From positions 1 through 64,000 of the forward strand of contig CAXSDH010000006.1 in the NCBI GenBank assembly GCA_964235765.1: DNA of 64,000 nucleotides, in the 5' to 3' direction. The stretch is from JAVVHH01 sp964235765. GTDB lineage: Bacteria; Pseudomonadota; Alphaproteobacteria; Acetobacterales; Acetobacteraceae. The stretch's first letter is position 1, and every line of letters begins with the position of its first letter. Position numbers and translations under genes: made by a program. Below are positions 47,951 to 55,289 of the stretch, piece after piece. The notes below the pieces were generated by a model. That model was given only the letters and a program-made list of their open reading frames with translations. It did no database searches and was not told the origin of the DNA.

Positions 47951-49450
47951 ATGGCCGCATTCCACCGCCTGCTCGCGTCCCTCGCTGTGCTGGCCATCGG
48001 GGTGCACACGGCCCCGGCGCGGGCCGCGACGCTGGTCATCGGACGCGCCACCTCCGCGGCGACGCTCGACCCCGGCTTCCTGCGCGAGGCGGCCACGCTC
48101 GTCGACAACGTCTTCGACACTCTCGTTGCCCGAGATGCCGCAATGAAGTTGGCCCCTGGTCTCGCCCTTTCGTGGTTCGCGGTGGACGACACGACGTGGG
48201 AGTTCAAGCTGCGTCCCGGCATCTTGTTCCAGAACGGCGAATCCTTCACCGCCGCAGCCGTGAAGGTCTCGATCGAACGCGTACTGGATCCCGCGGCCCG
48301 GGCGCCGACCGTCTCCTACATCAGCACCGTCGCGGGCGTAGAGGTGGTCGACGACCTCACCGTCCGCATCCGCACGAAGGCGCCCGACCCGCTCTTGCCC
48401 ACCCGCATGAGCCGCTATCCCGCCTATATCCTGCCGCCGGCCTACCTGAAGCAGGTCGGCGCCGAGCAGTTCGCGCGCAAGCCCGTCGGAACCGGCCCCT
48501 ATGCCGTCACGGAGTTCGTGCCCGACGACCACGTCACCATGCAGGCCAACCCCGGCTATTGGCGCGGCAAGCCGGCGATCGACACGGTGATCTGGCGCGC
48601 CATTCCCGAACCCACGGCGCGGGTCGCGGCGCTGATGGCCGGGGAGGTGCAGCTCGTCGAGGGGGTGCCGGTCGACCTGGCGCCCAGCCTGGCGACGAAC
48701 AAGGACGTCGAGGTGACCAAGGTCCGCAGCGGCGGGCTCATCATCTATCTCGGCCTGAAGACCACGGAGAAGCCGCTGGACGACGCCCGCGTGCGACAGG
48801 CGCTGTCGCTCGCGATCGACCGCAAGACCATCGTACAGGAGCTGCTGAAAGGCTTCGGCGCCACGATCGGCACCCAGGTCGGGCCGTTCGACTTCGGCTA
48901 CAAGGACGAGCCCATCCCGGCCTATGATCCGGCGCGCGCGAAGGCGTTGCTGGCCGAGGCCGGCTATCCCGCCGGGTTCACCATCCGCATGCAGGCGCCA
49001 CGCCGCTATATCAACAGCGCCGAAGTGGGCCAGGTGATCGCGCAGGAGTTCGGCGCCATTGGGGTGAAGGTCGAGCTCGAGGTCCCGGAGTGGTCGATCT
49101 ACACGCAGCAGGTGCCCGCGGGAAAGCAGGCGCCGATCTACATGCTGGGCTGGGGCTCGACGCAGACGCTGGACGCCGACGCCGCCATCTACCCCATCTT
49201 CCGCTCGGGCGAGCCGTATTCGACGGTGAAGCTGCCGGAGATGGACGCGCTGCTGGACGAGAGCCGGCGGCAGATCGACCCCGTCGCCCGTGCGGCAATT
49301 TTCGGACGGATCCAGGACATGGCGGTGCAACTGGTCCCGGCGCTCACGCTGTACCAGGAGGACTCCGTCTATGGAAAGCGGCGCGGCGTCGTGTTCGACG
49401 GCCGGCCGGACGCGCGGATCCCCGTATTCGACATCCGCCTCGGCCAGTAG
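47951..49450 (+). CDS. Peptide/nickel-type ABC transporter substrate-binding protein (SBP_bac_5)
   Basis: A 499-residue DppA/OppA-like protein with a signal peptide (FHRLLASLAVLAIGVHTAPARA). ATLVIGRATSAATLDPGFLREAATLVDNVFDTL and TWEFKLRPGILFQNGESFTAAAVKVSIERV are the family signature, and GTGPYAVTEFVPDDHVTMQANPGYW follows. The start ATG has AGGAGA six bases upstream. It is the first gene of an eight-gene operon and is followed by two permeases. The ligand is likely a peptide-like or amidated amino acid. Confidence 0.94.
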   Translation: MAAFHRLLASLAVLAIGVHTAPARAATLVIGRATSAATLDPGFLREAATLVDNVFDTLVARDAAMKLAPGLALSWFAVDDTTWEFKLRPGILFQNGESFTAAAVKVSIERVLDPAARAPTVSYISTVAGVEVVDDLTVRIRTKAPDPLLPTRMSRYPAYILPPAYLKQVGAEQFARKPVGTGPYAVTEFVPDDHVTMQANPGYWRGKPAIDTVIWRAIPEPTARVAALMAGEVQLVEGVPVDLAPSLATNKDVEVTKVRSGGLIIYLGLKTTEKPLDDARVRQALSLAIDRKTIVQELLKGFGATIGTQVGPFDFGYKDEPIPAYDPARAKALLAEAGYPAGFTIRMQAPRRYINSAEVGQVIAQEFGAIGVKVELEVPEWSIYTQQVPAGKQAPIYMLGWGSTQTLDADAAIYPIFRSGEPYSTVKLPEMDALLDESRRQIDPVARAAIFGRIQDMAVQLVPALTLYQEDSVYGKRRGVVFDGRPDARIPVFDIRLGQ

Positions 49451-49459
49451 CCGCGACAC

Positions 49460-50299
49460 ATGCGACGGCCGCGCCTTTCGTGGCAGGGCCTCGACCTGGT
49501 GGTGGGAGGCGGATTGCTCGCGGCGGCGGCCCTGTTCGCGCTCGGGGGCAAGCTGGTCTGGCCACAGGACCCGCTCGCCAATTCGCTGTTCGCCACGTTC
49601 CGCCCGCCGGGGGCGTTTGCGGCCGGGGCATGGCATCCGTTGGGGACCGACCAGATCGGCCGGGACCTGCTGGCCCGGTTGATCGAGGGGATGCGCATCT
49701 CGCTCGGGATCGTCGTGGTCGCGGGGGCGATCGGGGCCGCGCTCGGAACGGCGGCGGGCGTGGTCGCGGGGTATGCCGGCGGCGCGGTGGACGCGGTGCT
49801 GATGCGGCTGGTCGATATCCAGCTCGCGATCCCGTTCATCTTGCTGATCCTGCTGATCATGGCGGTGCTGGGACCGTCCACGCTCAACCTGGTCGTGGTG
49901 CTCGGCGTCACCAGTTGGCCCATCTACGCACGCACGGCCCGCGCCCGGGTGCTGGAGATAAGGGAGCTGGAATATATCGAGGCTGCGCGCGCCATCGGCG
50001 CCGGGATGCCGCGCGTGATGTGGCGGCACGTACTGCCGAACATCATGGGACCGCAACTCGTGCTGCTGACGCTCGACCTGCCGCGCTTGGTGGTGCTGGA
50101 GGCCTCGGTGGGGTTCCTGGGCCTGGGCGTGCAGCCGCCGACGCCGACGCTCGGCAACCTGGTGGGCGACGGGCGCTCCTTCCTGCTGAACGCGCAGTGG
50201 CTCGTGGTCTATCCCGGGCTCGCCATCTCGGCGCTGGTGGTCGGGTTCAACCTGGTCGGCGACTGGATGGTCTGGCGGCGCGATCGGCGCGCGCAATGA
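49460..50299 (+). CDS. Peptide-type ABC transporter permease (DppC-like)
   Basis: A 279-residue permease. HPLGTDQIGRDLLARLIEGMRISLGIV is the DppC signature, and EYIEAARAIGAGMPRVMWRHVLPN the EAA loop that meets the ATPase. About six membrane helices. It starts 9 bp after the binding protein. In most operons DppB comes before DppC; here the order is reversed. Confidence 0.94.
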   Translation: MRRPRLSWQGLDLVVGGGLLAAAALFALGGKLVWPQDPLANSLFATFRPPGAFAAGAWHPLGTDQIGRDLLARLIEGMRISLGIVVVAGAIGAALGTAAGVVAGYAGGAVDAVLMRLVDIQLAIPFILLILLIMAVLGPSTLNLVVVLGVTSWPIYARTARARVLEIRELEYIEAARAIGAGMPRVMWRHVLPNIMGPQLVLLTLDLPRLVVLEASVGFLGLGVQPPTPTLGNLVGDGRSFLLNAQWLVVYPGLAISALVVGFNLVGDWMVWRRDRRAQ

Positions 50300-51210
50300 G
50301 CGGGTTCCTGCTGCGCCGCCTCGGCATGTCCGTCGTCGTGCTGTTCGGCGTCGCCGCGATCGTGTTCTTAAGCCTGTTCCTGACCGGCGACCCGGCCGCC
50401 CTCATGCTCCCGCCCGACGCGAGCCGCGCCGAGATCGACGCCTTCCGACACGCGATGGGCTTCGACCAGCCTGTCGTCGTGCAGTTCCTCCGCTATCTCG
50501 GCCACGTGCTGACCGGCGACTTCGGCGTGTCGCTGCGGTTCGGGCAGCCGGTGCTGGGGCTCATCGCCGAACGATTGCCGGCCACGGCGCTGCTGGCGCT
50601 GACGGCGCTGGGCTGGAGCACGCTGGCCGGCTTCGCCTTCGGCATCCTCGCCGCAGTCCATGAGGGCGGCGCGACCGATTTCGCCGTCCGACTCGTGGCC
50701 CTGGCCGGACAGGCCGTGCCGGTGTTCTGGCTGGGCCTGGTGCTCATACTGGTGGTCTCGCTCGACTGGCGCATGCTGCCGACCGGCGGCTATGGCACCG
50801 GGGCGCACCTGGTGCTGCCGGCCATCAGCCTCGGCGCATACTACATGAGCGCCGTCACCCGGCTCGTGCGCGTCAGCCTGGTCGAGGCGCTGCGCCAGGA
50901 CTACGTCCGCACGGCGCGCGCCAAGGGATTGTCCGAGTGGCGCGTCGTGATCCGCCACGCCCTCCGCAACGCGCTCGCGCCGGTGCTGACGGTGCAGGCG
51001 ATGCAGTTCGCCTCCCTGCTGGGCGGCGCCGTCATCACCGAGATCATCTTCGCCTGGCCCGGCATCGGCCGCCTCTCCGTGCAGGCGCTGCAGAACCGGG
51101 ACTTCCCGCTGGTGCAGGCCGTCGTGCTGCTGGCCGCCTCGGTGTTCGTCGGGCTGAACGTGCTGGTCGACATCGCCTATGCAGCATTGAATCCGCGGGT
51201 CCGGCTGTGA
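50296..51210 (+). CDS. Peptide-type ABC transporter permease (DppB-like)
   Basis: A 304-residue permease. FLLRRLGMSVVVLFGVAAIVFL and PVVVQFLRYLGHVLTGDFGVSL are the DppB start, and DYVRTARAKGLSEWRVVIRHALRNALAPVLT the EAA loop. FAWPGIGRLSVQALQNRDFPLVQA closes the family pattern. It overlaps the DppC-like gene by ATGA. Neither DppD nor DppF ATPase genes are in the operon, so ATPases must be shared from another system. Confidence 0.94.
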   Translation: MSGFLLRRLGMSVVVLFGVAAIVFLSLFLTGDPAALMLPPDASRAEIDAFRHAMGFDQPVVVQFLRYLGHVLTGDFGVSLRFGQPVLGLIAERLPATALLALTALGWSTLAGFAFGILAAVHEGGATDFAVRLVALAGQAVPVFWLGLVLILVVSLDWRMLPTGGYGTGAHLVLPAISLGAYYMSAVTRLVRVSLVEALRQDYVRTARAKGLSEWRVVIRHALRNALAPVLTVQAMQFASLLGGAVITEIIFAWPGIGRLSVQALQNRDFPLVQAVVLLAASVFVGLNVLVDIAYAALNPRVRL

Positions 51211-52526
51211 TCGCGCACCGGCGCGCGGCGCTCGACCTGCTTGCGGAGTGGACGCCGATCCGCTCCCTGGCCGGCGACGCCGCCGGGCTGCGGCACATGG
51301 CGGGCGCCGTCATAGGCCGGCTTCGCCGGATGGGCGCCGAGATCGTGTCGGACGGGCTGGCGGAGGAGCCGCCCATCGTCCATGCGCGCTTCGATCGCGG
51401 CGCGGCGGCGACGCTCCTGCTCTACAACATGTATGACGTGATGCCGGCCAACGCCGAAGGATGGAGCGTGCCGCCCTTCGCCGGCGGCCTGATCGACCTG
51501 TCGCAGGGCCGCGCGTGGGTGGGACGCGGCGCGGAGAACAACAAGGGGCCGCTGGCCGGCATGCTGGTCGCAATCGAGGCGCTACTGCCGACGCTTGCGG
51601 CCAATCTCGAGGTGATCGTCGAGGGTGAGGAGGAGTGTGGCAGCCGGGCGCTGCGCCGCTATCTCGGGCATGGCCCGGTGCGCCGCTGTGCCGCGGCGCT
51701 GTTCCCTTCGTTCTGTGAATATGGCGGCGGGCCACCCCGGGTCTTCCTGGGCTCGAAGGGCATCGCGCATGGCCGCATCCGGGTCGCAGGCGGCACGTGG
51801 GGAGGCCCGGGCGGCGCGATCCATTCCAGCAACATTCCGTGGATCGACAGCCCGGCCTGGAGGCTCGTGCACGCCCTCGCCGGCCTCGCGACCGGGCCGA
51901 ACGGCCTGCTGGGCCATGTGCCGCTCCCGGAAGATGCCGTGCCCCTGCTCGATGCCCTCGCGGCGACCTTCGACCCGGCGGCCGAACTGCGGCTGCGCAT
52001 GACCGAACGTTTTGCCATTCCAGGCGATGCGCGTGCACTGCTGGAAACCGTGCTCACGTGCGGACATCTCAACCTGGCCGAGATCCGGAGCGAGCCGCCG
52101 AGTGGCAGAGCCAGCATCCCGCCCGTCGCCGAGGCCCGCTTCGACCTCCGCCTTCCACCGGGAATGGACCCCGCGCAAACCCTCGACACGCTGCGTGCGC
52201 GCCTGCCGCCCGGCGCCGAACTGCTGCTGGACGACGCCTATCCCGGACACCGCTTCGCCGCAGATGCTCCCGGTGTCTCGGCGCTCCTCGATGCCTATCG
52301 CGCTGCCGGCGCGGCGCCGCAGGTCTGGCCGTGGACCATCGGCGCCATGCCCTCCTGCGCCTTTGCCCAAGTGGCCGAGAGCTTCCTGATCGGCGGCCTC
52401 GGCCATGGCGGCAATGCGCACGGCGTCGACGAGTTCGTCACGCTTGAGGGCATCGACCGCTTCATCGGCTCGCTGCTCGCCTGGATTCCCGCCGCCGCCC
52501 TGCATGCAACCGGAGACCGCGCATGA
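51207..52526 (+). CDS. M20-family metallopeptidase-like hydrolase with altered metal site
   Basis: A 439-residue ArgE/DapE-like protein. The fold is clear: GRGAENNKGPLAGM, VEGEEECGSRAL with the catalytic Glu pair, GSKGIAHGRIRV before the dimerisation domain, and GLGHGGNAHGVDEFV at the end. Two expected metal ligands differ: the usual GHxDxxP reads NMYDVMP (Met75 for His, Asp77 kept), and the usual DDKG reads NNKG (Asn111 for the bridging Asp). It may bind one metal, or be non-hydrolytic. GTG start overlaps the permease stop (GTGA). It should process the imported substrate. Confidence 0.88.
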   Translation: MIAHRRAALDLLAEWTPIRSLAGDAAGLRHMAGAVIGRLRRMGAEIVSDGLAEEPPIVHARFDRGAAATLLLYNMYDVMPANAEGWSVPPFAGGLIDLSQGRAWVGRGAENNKGPLAGMLVAIEALLPTLAANLEVIVEGEEECGSRALRRYLGHGPVRRCAAALFPSFCEYGGGPPRVFLGSKGIAHGRIRVAGGTWGGPGGAIHSSNIPWIDSPAWRLVHALAGLATGPNGLLGHVPLPEDAVPLLDALAATFDPAAELRLRMTERFAIPGDARALLETVLTCGHLNLAEIRSEPPSGRASIPPVAEARFDLRLPPGMDPAQTLDTLRARLPPGAELLLDDAYPGHRFAADAPGVSALLDAYRAAGAAPQVWPWTIGAMPSCAFAQVAESFLIGGLGHGGNAHGVDEFVTLEGIDRFIGSLLAWIPAAALHATGDRA

Positions 52527-53506
52527 CACCGAACGACTTCCCCCGCGTCGGCCTCGGCTTCTTCCCGACGCCCATCGAGGCACTGCCGCGACTGGGGGCG
52601 GAGCTGGGCGTGGCGATGTCCATCAAGCGCGACGACTTCTCGGGCTTCGGCGGCGGCGGCAACAAGGTGCGGAAGCTGGAATACCTGATGGCCGAGGCGC
52701 TGGCCGCCCACGCGCAGGTTTTGATCACGACGGGCGGGCACCAATCGAATCATGCGCGAATGGTAGCCGCCGCGGCCTGCCGGTTCGGGATGAGCTCGGT
52801 CCTGGTGCTGCGCGGCAACCCGCCGTCGGAGTACCAGGGCAACCTGCTGCTCGACCGGCTGTTCGGCGCGACACTCGAGTTCCTGGAGCCGACGGAGTAC
52901 TTTACGCTCGTCGACCCGCGCATGGAGGCGCATGCGGAGGCTGCTCGGGGCGCGGGCCGGGTGCCTTACATCATCCCGCTGGGCGGCGCGACGCCGCTTG
53001 GGGCAATCGGCTACGTGCGCGCCGTCGAGGAGATGATGGACCAGGTCGAACAGCCGCCGGACGTGGTGGTCGCGCCGGTCGGCTCCGGCGGAACGCTGGC
53101 CGGGCTGCTGGTGGGCGCGCGGCGGCACTGGCCAGGCACGCGGGTGATTGGCATCAGCGTGAGCCGCGATCGCCCCTGGTTCCAGGAGCGGGTGGCCGGC
53201 ATGGCAGACGCCTGCGCGGCGCTGCTGGGGTGGGACTTCAGGTTCGCGCCAGGGGATGTCTGGGTCGAGGACGGGCATGTTGGCCCGGGCTACGGGCAGC
53301 CGAGCGCGGGCGGGATCGCGTCGATCCGGCGGGCAGCGCGAACCGAGGGGGTGCTGCTCGATCCCGTCTACACCGGAAAAGCCATGGACGGCCTCACCGC
53401 GCTGATCGGCAGTGGCGCCGTGCCGCGCGGCGCGCGGGTCCTCTTCATTCATTGCGGCGGCAGCCCGGCGCTCTATCCCTTCGCCGCCGCGTTGACCGAC
53501 GAGTGA
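52523..53506 (+). CDS. PLP-dependent D-cysteine desulfhydrase/ACC-deaminase-like enzyme
   Basis: A 327-residue fold-type II PLP enzyme. IKRDDFSGFGGGGNKVRKLEYLM carries the PLP lysine (in GGNKVRK), TTGGHQSNHARMVAAAA the catalytic serine/asparagine loop, and APVGSGGTLAGLLVG the phosphate-binding glycines. These are hallmarks of D-cysteine desulfhydrase and ACC deaminase. ATG overlaps the M20-like gene by ATGA. A beta-elimination on a sulfur-containing amino acid, releasing a thiol or sulfide, fits the downstream rhodanese. Confidence 0.93.
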   Translation: MTPNDFPRVGLGFFPTPIEALPRLGAELGVAMSIKRDDFSGFGGGGNKVRKLEYLMAEALAAHAQVLITTGGHQSNHARMVAAAACRFGMSSVLVLRGNPPSEYQGNLLLDRLFGATLEFLEPTEYFTLVDPRMEAHAEAARGAGRVPYIIPLGGATPLGAIGYVRAVEEMMDQVEQPPDVVVAPVGSGGTLAGLLVGARRHWPGTRVIGISVSRDRPWFQERVAGMADACAALLGWDFRFAPGDVWVEDGHVGPGYGQPSAGGIASIRRAARTEGVLLDPVYTGKAMDGLTALIGSGAVPRGARVLFIHCGGSPALYPFAAALTDE

Positions 53507-54471
53507 GCGCCGCACCGCTCCTCTGGGTCGACGGCCGCGATGTCCTTGCGGCGGGCGGGGCCGACATCCCCGCGGCGATTGCGGATATCCGGGCTGCCCT
53601 TGCGGCCCTGCGGGACGGCGATGCGGAGATGCCGGCCGAGACCTCCGTCCGGCTCGGCGGGGCCCAGGAGACGCAGTCGCGCGCCTACGCCCTTGCGGCG
53701 CGGGTCGGCGGACATGCCGGCGTGAAGTGGACGGCGCACCGTCCGGATGGCGCGGTGTCGCTGACCATCGTCAACGATGCGGTGACGGGCTGGCCGCTCG
53801 GCGTGGTCGAGAGCGCGCTGCTGACGGCGACGCGGACGGCCGCGGTGTCGGGCCTGGTGCTGCAGGCGCGGCCGCCGCGCCGGGTCGTGCTGCTGGGGGC
53901 GGGGGTGCAGGCGCGGGCGCATCTGCGGATGCTGGAGAAAATGTTCCCAGGGCTGGATCGCGTGACGGTCTGGAACCGGACCGCGTCCCGGGCGGACGCG
54001 ATGGTCTCGGGGACGCCGACGCCGTTCCCCTGCGTCGCCGAACCCGTGCTCGAGACGGCGCTGGCGGACGCGGACGCCGTGCTCGCCTGCACTAACGCGG
54101 CGGCGCCGTTCCTGCCCATCGACGTCGTGCGCCCCGGCCGCTCAGTGCTGCAGATCGGTTATCACGAGGCCCCCTTCGACGCGATCGACCGGGCCGATGC
54201 CGTGCTCGTGGACCTCTGGGGCGAGTTCCGCCTCAGCAGCGCGAAGAGCCTGTTCCAGATGCATCGGGCCGGGCGGTTCGAAGCCGGGCGCGTTGCGGCG
54301 GACCTGGCCGCGATCGCGCTCGATGGCTGGCGCCCCGAGCCGGATGCTGCTGTGTATTTTTCGAGTTTTGGGCTCAACCTGTTCGACGTGGCGCTGGCCG
54401 CCCGCGTGCTGCGGCGGGCGGCCGCGATGGGTCTCGGGTCGCAGCACGCCATGGAGGAGACCGTTCGATGA
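53503..54471 (+). CDS. Ornithine cyclodeaminase/mu-crystallin family protein
   Basis: A 322-residue NAD(P) enzyme. RRVVLLGAGVQARAHLRMLEKMFPG is the dinucleotide-binding motif, GGHAGVKWTAHRP and VSLTIVNDAVTGWPLGVVE the substrate domain with the conserved Lys. Family members are ornithine cyclodeaminases, ketimine reductases or alanine dehydrogenases. GTG start overlaps the PLP gene (GTGA). Here it may reduce or form an imine/ketimine from the elimination product; ketimine reductase is an attractive but unproved guess. Confidence 0.9.
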   Translation: MSAAPLLWVDGRDVLAAGGADIPAAIADIRAALAALRDGDAEMPAETSVRLGGAQETQSRAYALAARVGGHAGVKWTAHRPDGAVSLTIVNDAVTGWPLGVVESALLTATRTAAVSGLVLQARPPRRVVLLGAGVQARAHLRMLEKMFPGLDRVTVWNRTASRADAMVSGTPTPFPCVAEPVLETALADADAVLACTNAAAPFLPIDVVRPGRSVLQIGYHEAPFDAIDRADAVLVDLWGEFRLSSAKSLFQMHRAGRFEAGRVAADLAAIALDGWRPEPDAAVYFSSFGLNLFDVALAARVLRRAAAMGLGSQHAMEETVR

Positions 54472-55289
54472 GCAGCCCGCTGGACTGCACGATCAGCCCC
54501 GAGGCCCTCGCCGCCCGGCTCGGCGAGCCCGGCCTGCTGTTGGTGGACGTGCGCGGCGAGTCGGAGTTCCGCGCGGCGAGCCTACCGGGCGCGGTAAGCC
54601 TGAACGTCTACGACTACTTCATCCCTGGCAACTCGCCGGACGGCGTCGCGGATGTGGCCGCGGCCGCCCGCGCGGCAATGGTCGCCACCGGCGCCGACGC
54701 AGCTGCGACGACAGTGTTTTTCGAGCAGCAGACCGGCATGGTCTCGCCACGCGGCCTGTGGTTCCACGAGTTTGCGGGCCTCTCGGGCGGCCTCGTGCTC
54801 GACGGCGGAATCGAGGCTTGGCGAGGGCCGCTCGTGCCCGGCGCCGGGCCGCACCATCGCGTGCAGTCTGGCGCGACCGGCATGGCGGGCGCGGTGGCCG
54901 GCACCCTGCTCGCGACGGTCGACGACGTGCTGGACCGCGATCCCGCCACCGTCCTGCTGGACGTGCGCCGCCGCAGCGAGCACGACGGCAGCTTCGTGCA
55001 CCCCTGCTGCGCCCGGCCGGGCCGGATCCCAGGATCGGCCTTCCTGTTCTGGGAGGACTTGCTTGAGGACGGCCGATACCGTGCGCCGGCCGACATCGCC
55101 GCGCGGGCTCTGGCGGCGGGCCTGGCGCCCGATCAGCAGTTCATCACGTATTGCCATCGCGGTGCACGGGCAGCGACGGCGCTCTATGGCCTGCGCCGGG
55201 CCGGGTTCCCGCTGGGGCGGGTGTTCGTCGGGTCATGGCATGAATGGGCCGACCGGACCGACCTGCCGGCAGAGACGGGCGCGGGCTGA
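54468..55289 (+). CDS. Sulfurtransferase with tandem rhodanese domains
   Basis: A 273-residue protein with two rhodanese domains (about 8-120 and 148-270). LLLVDVRGESEFRAASLPGA and VLLDVRRRSEHDGSFV mark the starts. The second domain has the active cysteine in ITYCHRGAR (Cys229, six-residue loop); the first has none, as in TST and 3-mercaptopyruvate sulfurtransferases. ATG overlaps the cyclodeaminase gene (ATGA). It would transfer sulfane sulfur from thiosulfate or mercaptopyruvate, tying this operon to sulfur release. Confidence 0.93.
   Translation: MSSPLDCTISPEALAARLGEPGLLLVDVRGESEFRAASLPGAVSLNVYDYFIPGNSPDGVADVAAAARAAMVATGADAAATTVFFEQQTGMVSPRGLWFHEFAGLSGGLVLDGGIEAWRGPLVPGAGPHHRVQSGATGMAGAVAGTLLATVDDVLDRDPATVLLDVRRRSEHDGSFVHPCCARPGRIPGSAFLFWEDLLEDGRYRAPADIAARALAAGLAPDQQFITYCHRGARAATALYGLRRAGFPLGRVFVGSWHEWADRTDLPAETGAG

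Noticed and set aside
47939..50296. A 785-codon minus-strand open frame over the peptide-type binding protein and permease
   Set aside because: Antisense to two strongly conserved genes and rich in His/Arg/Gln as expected for shadow frames.
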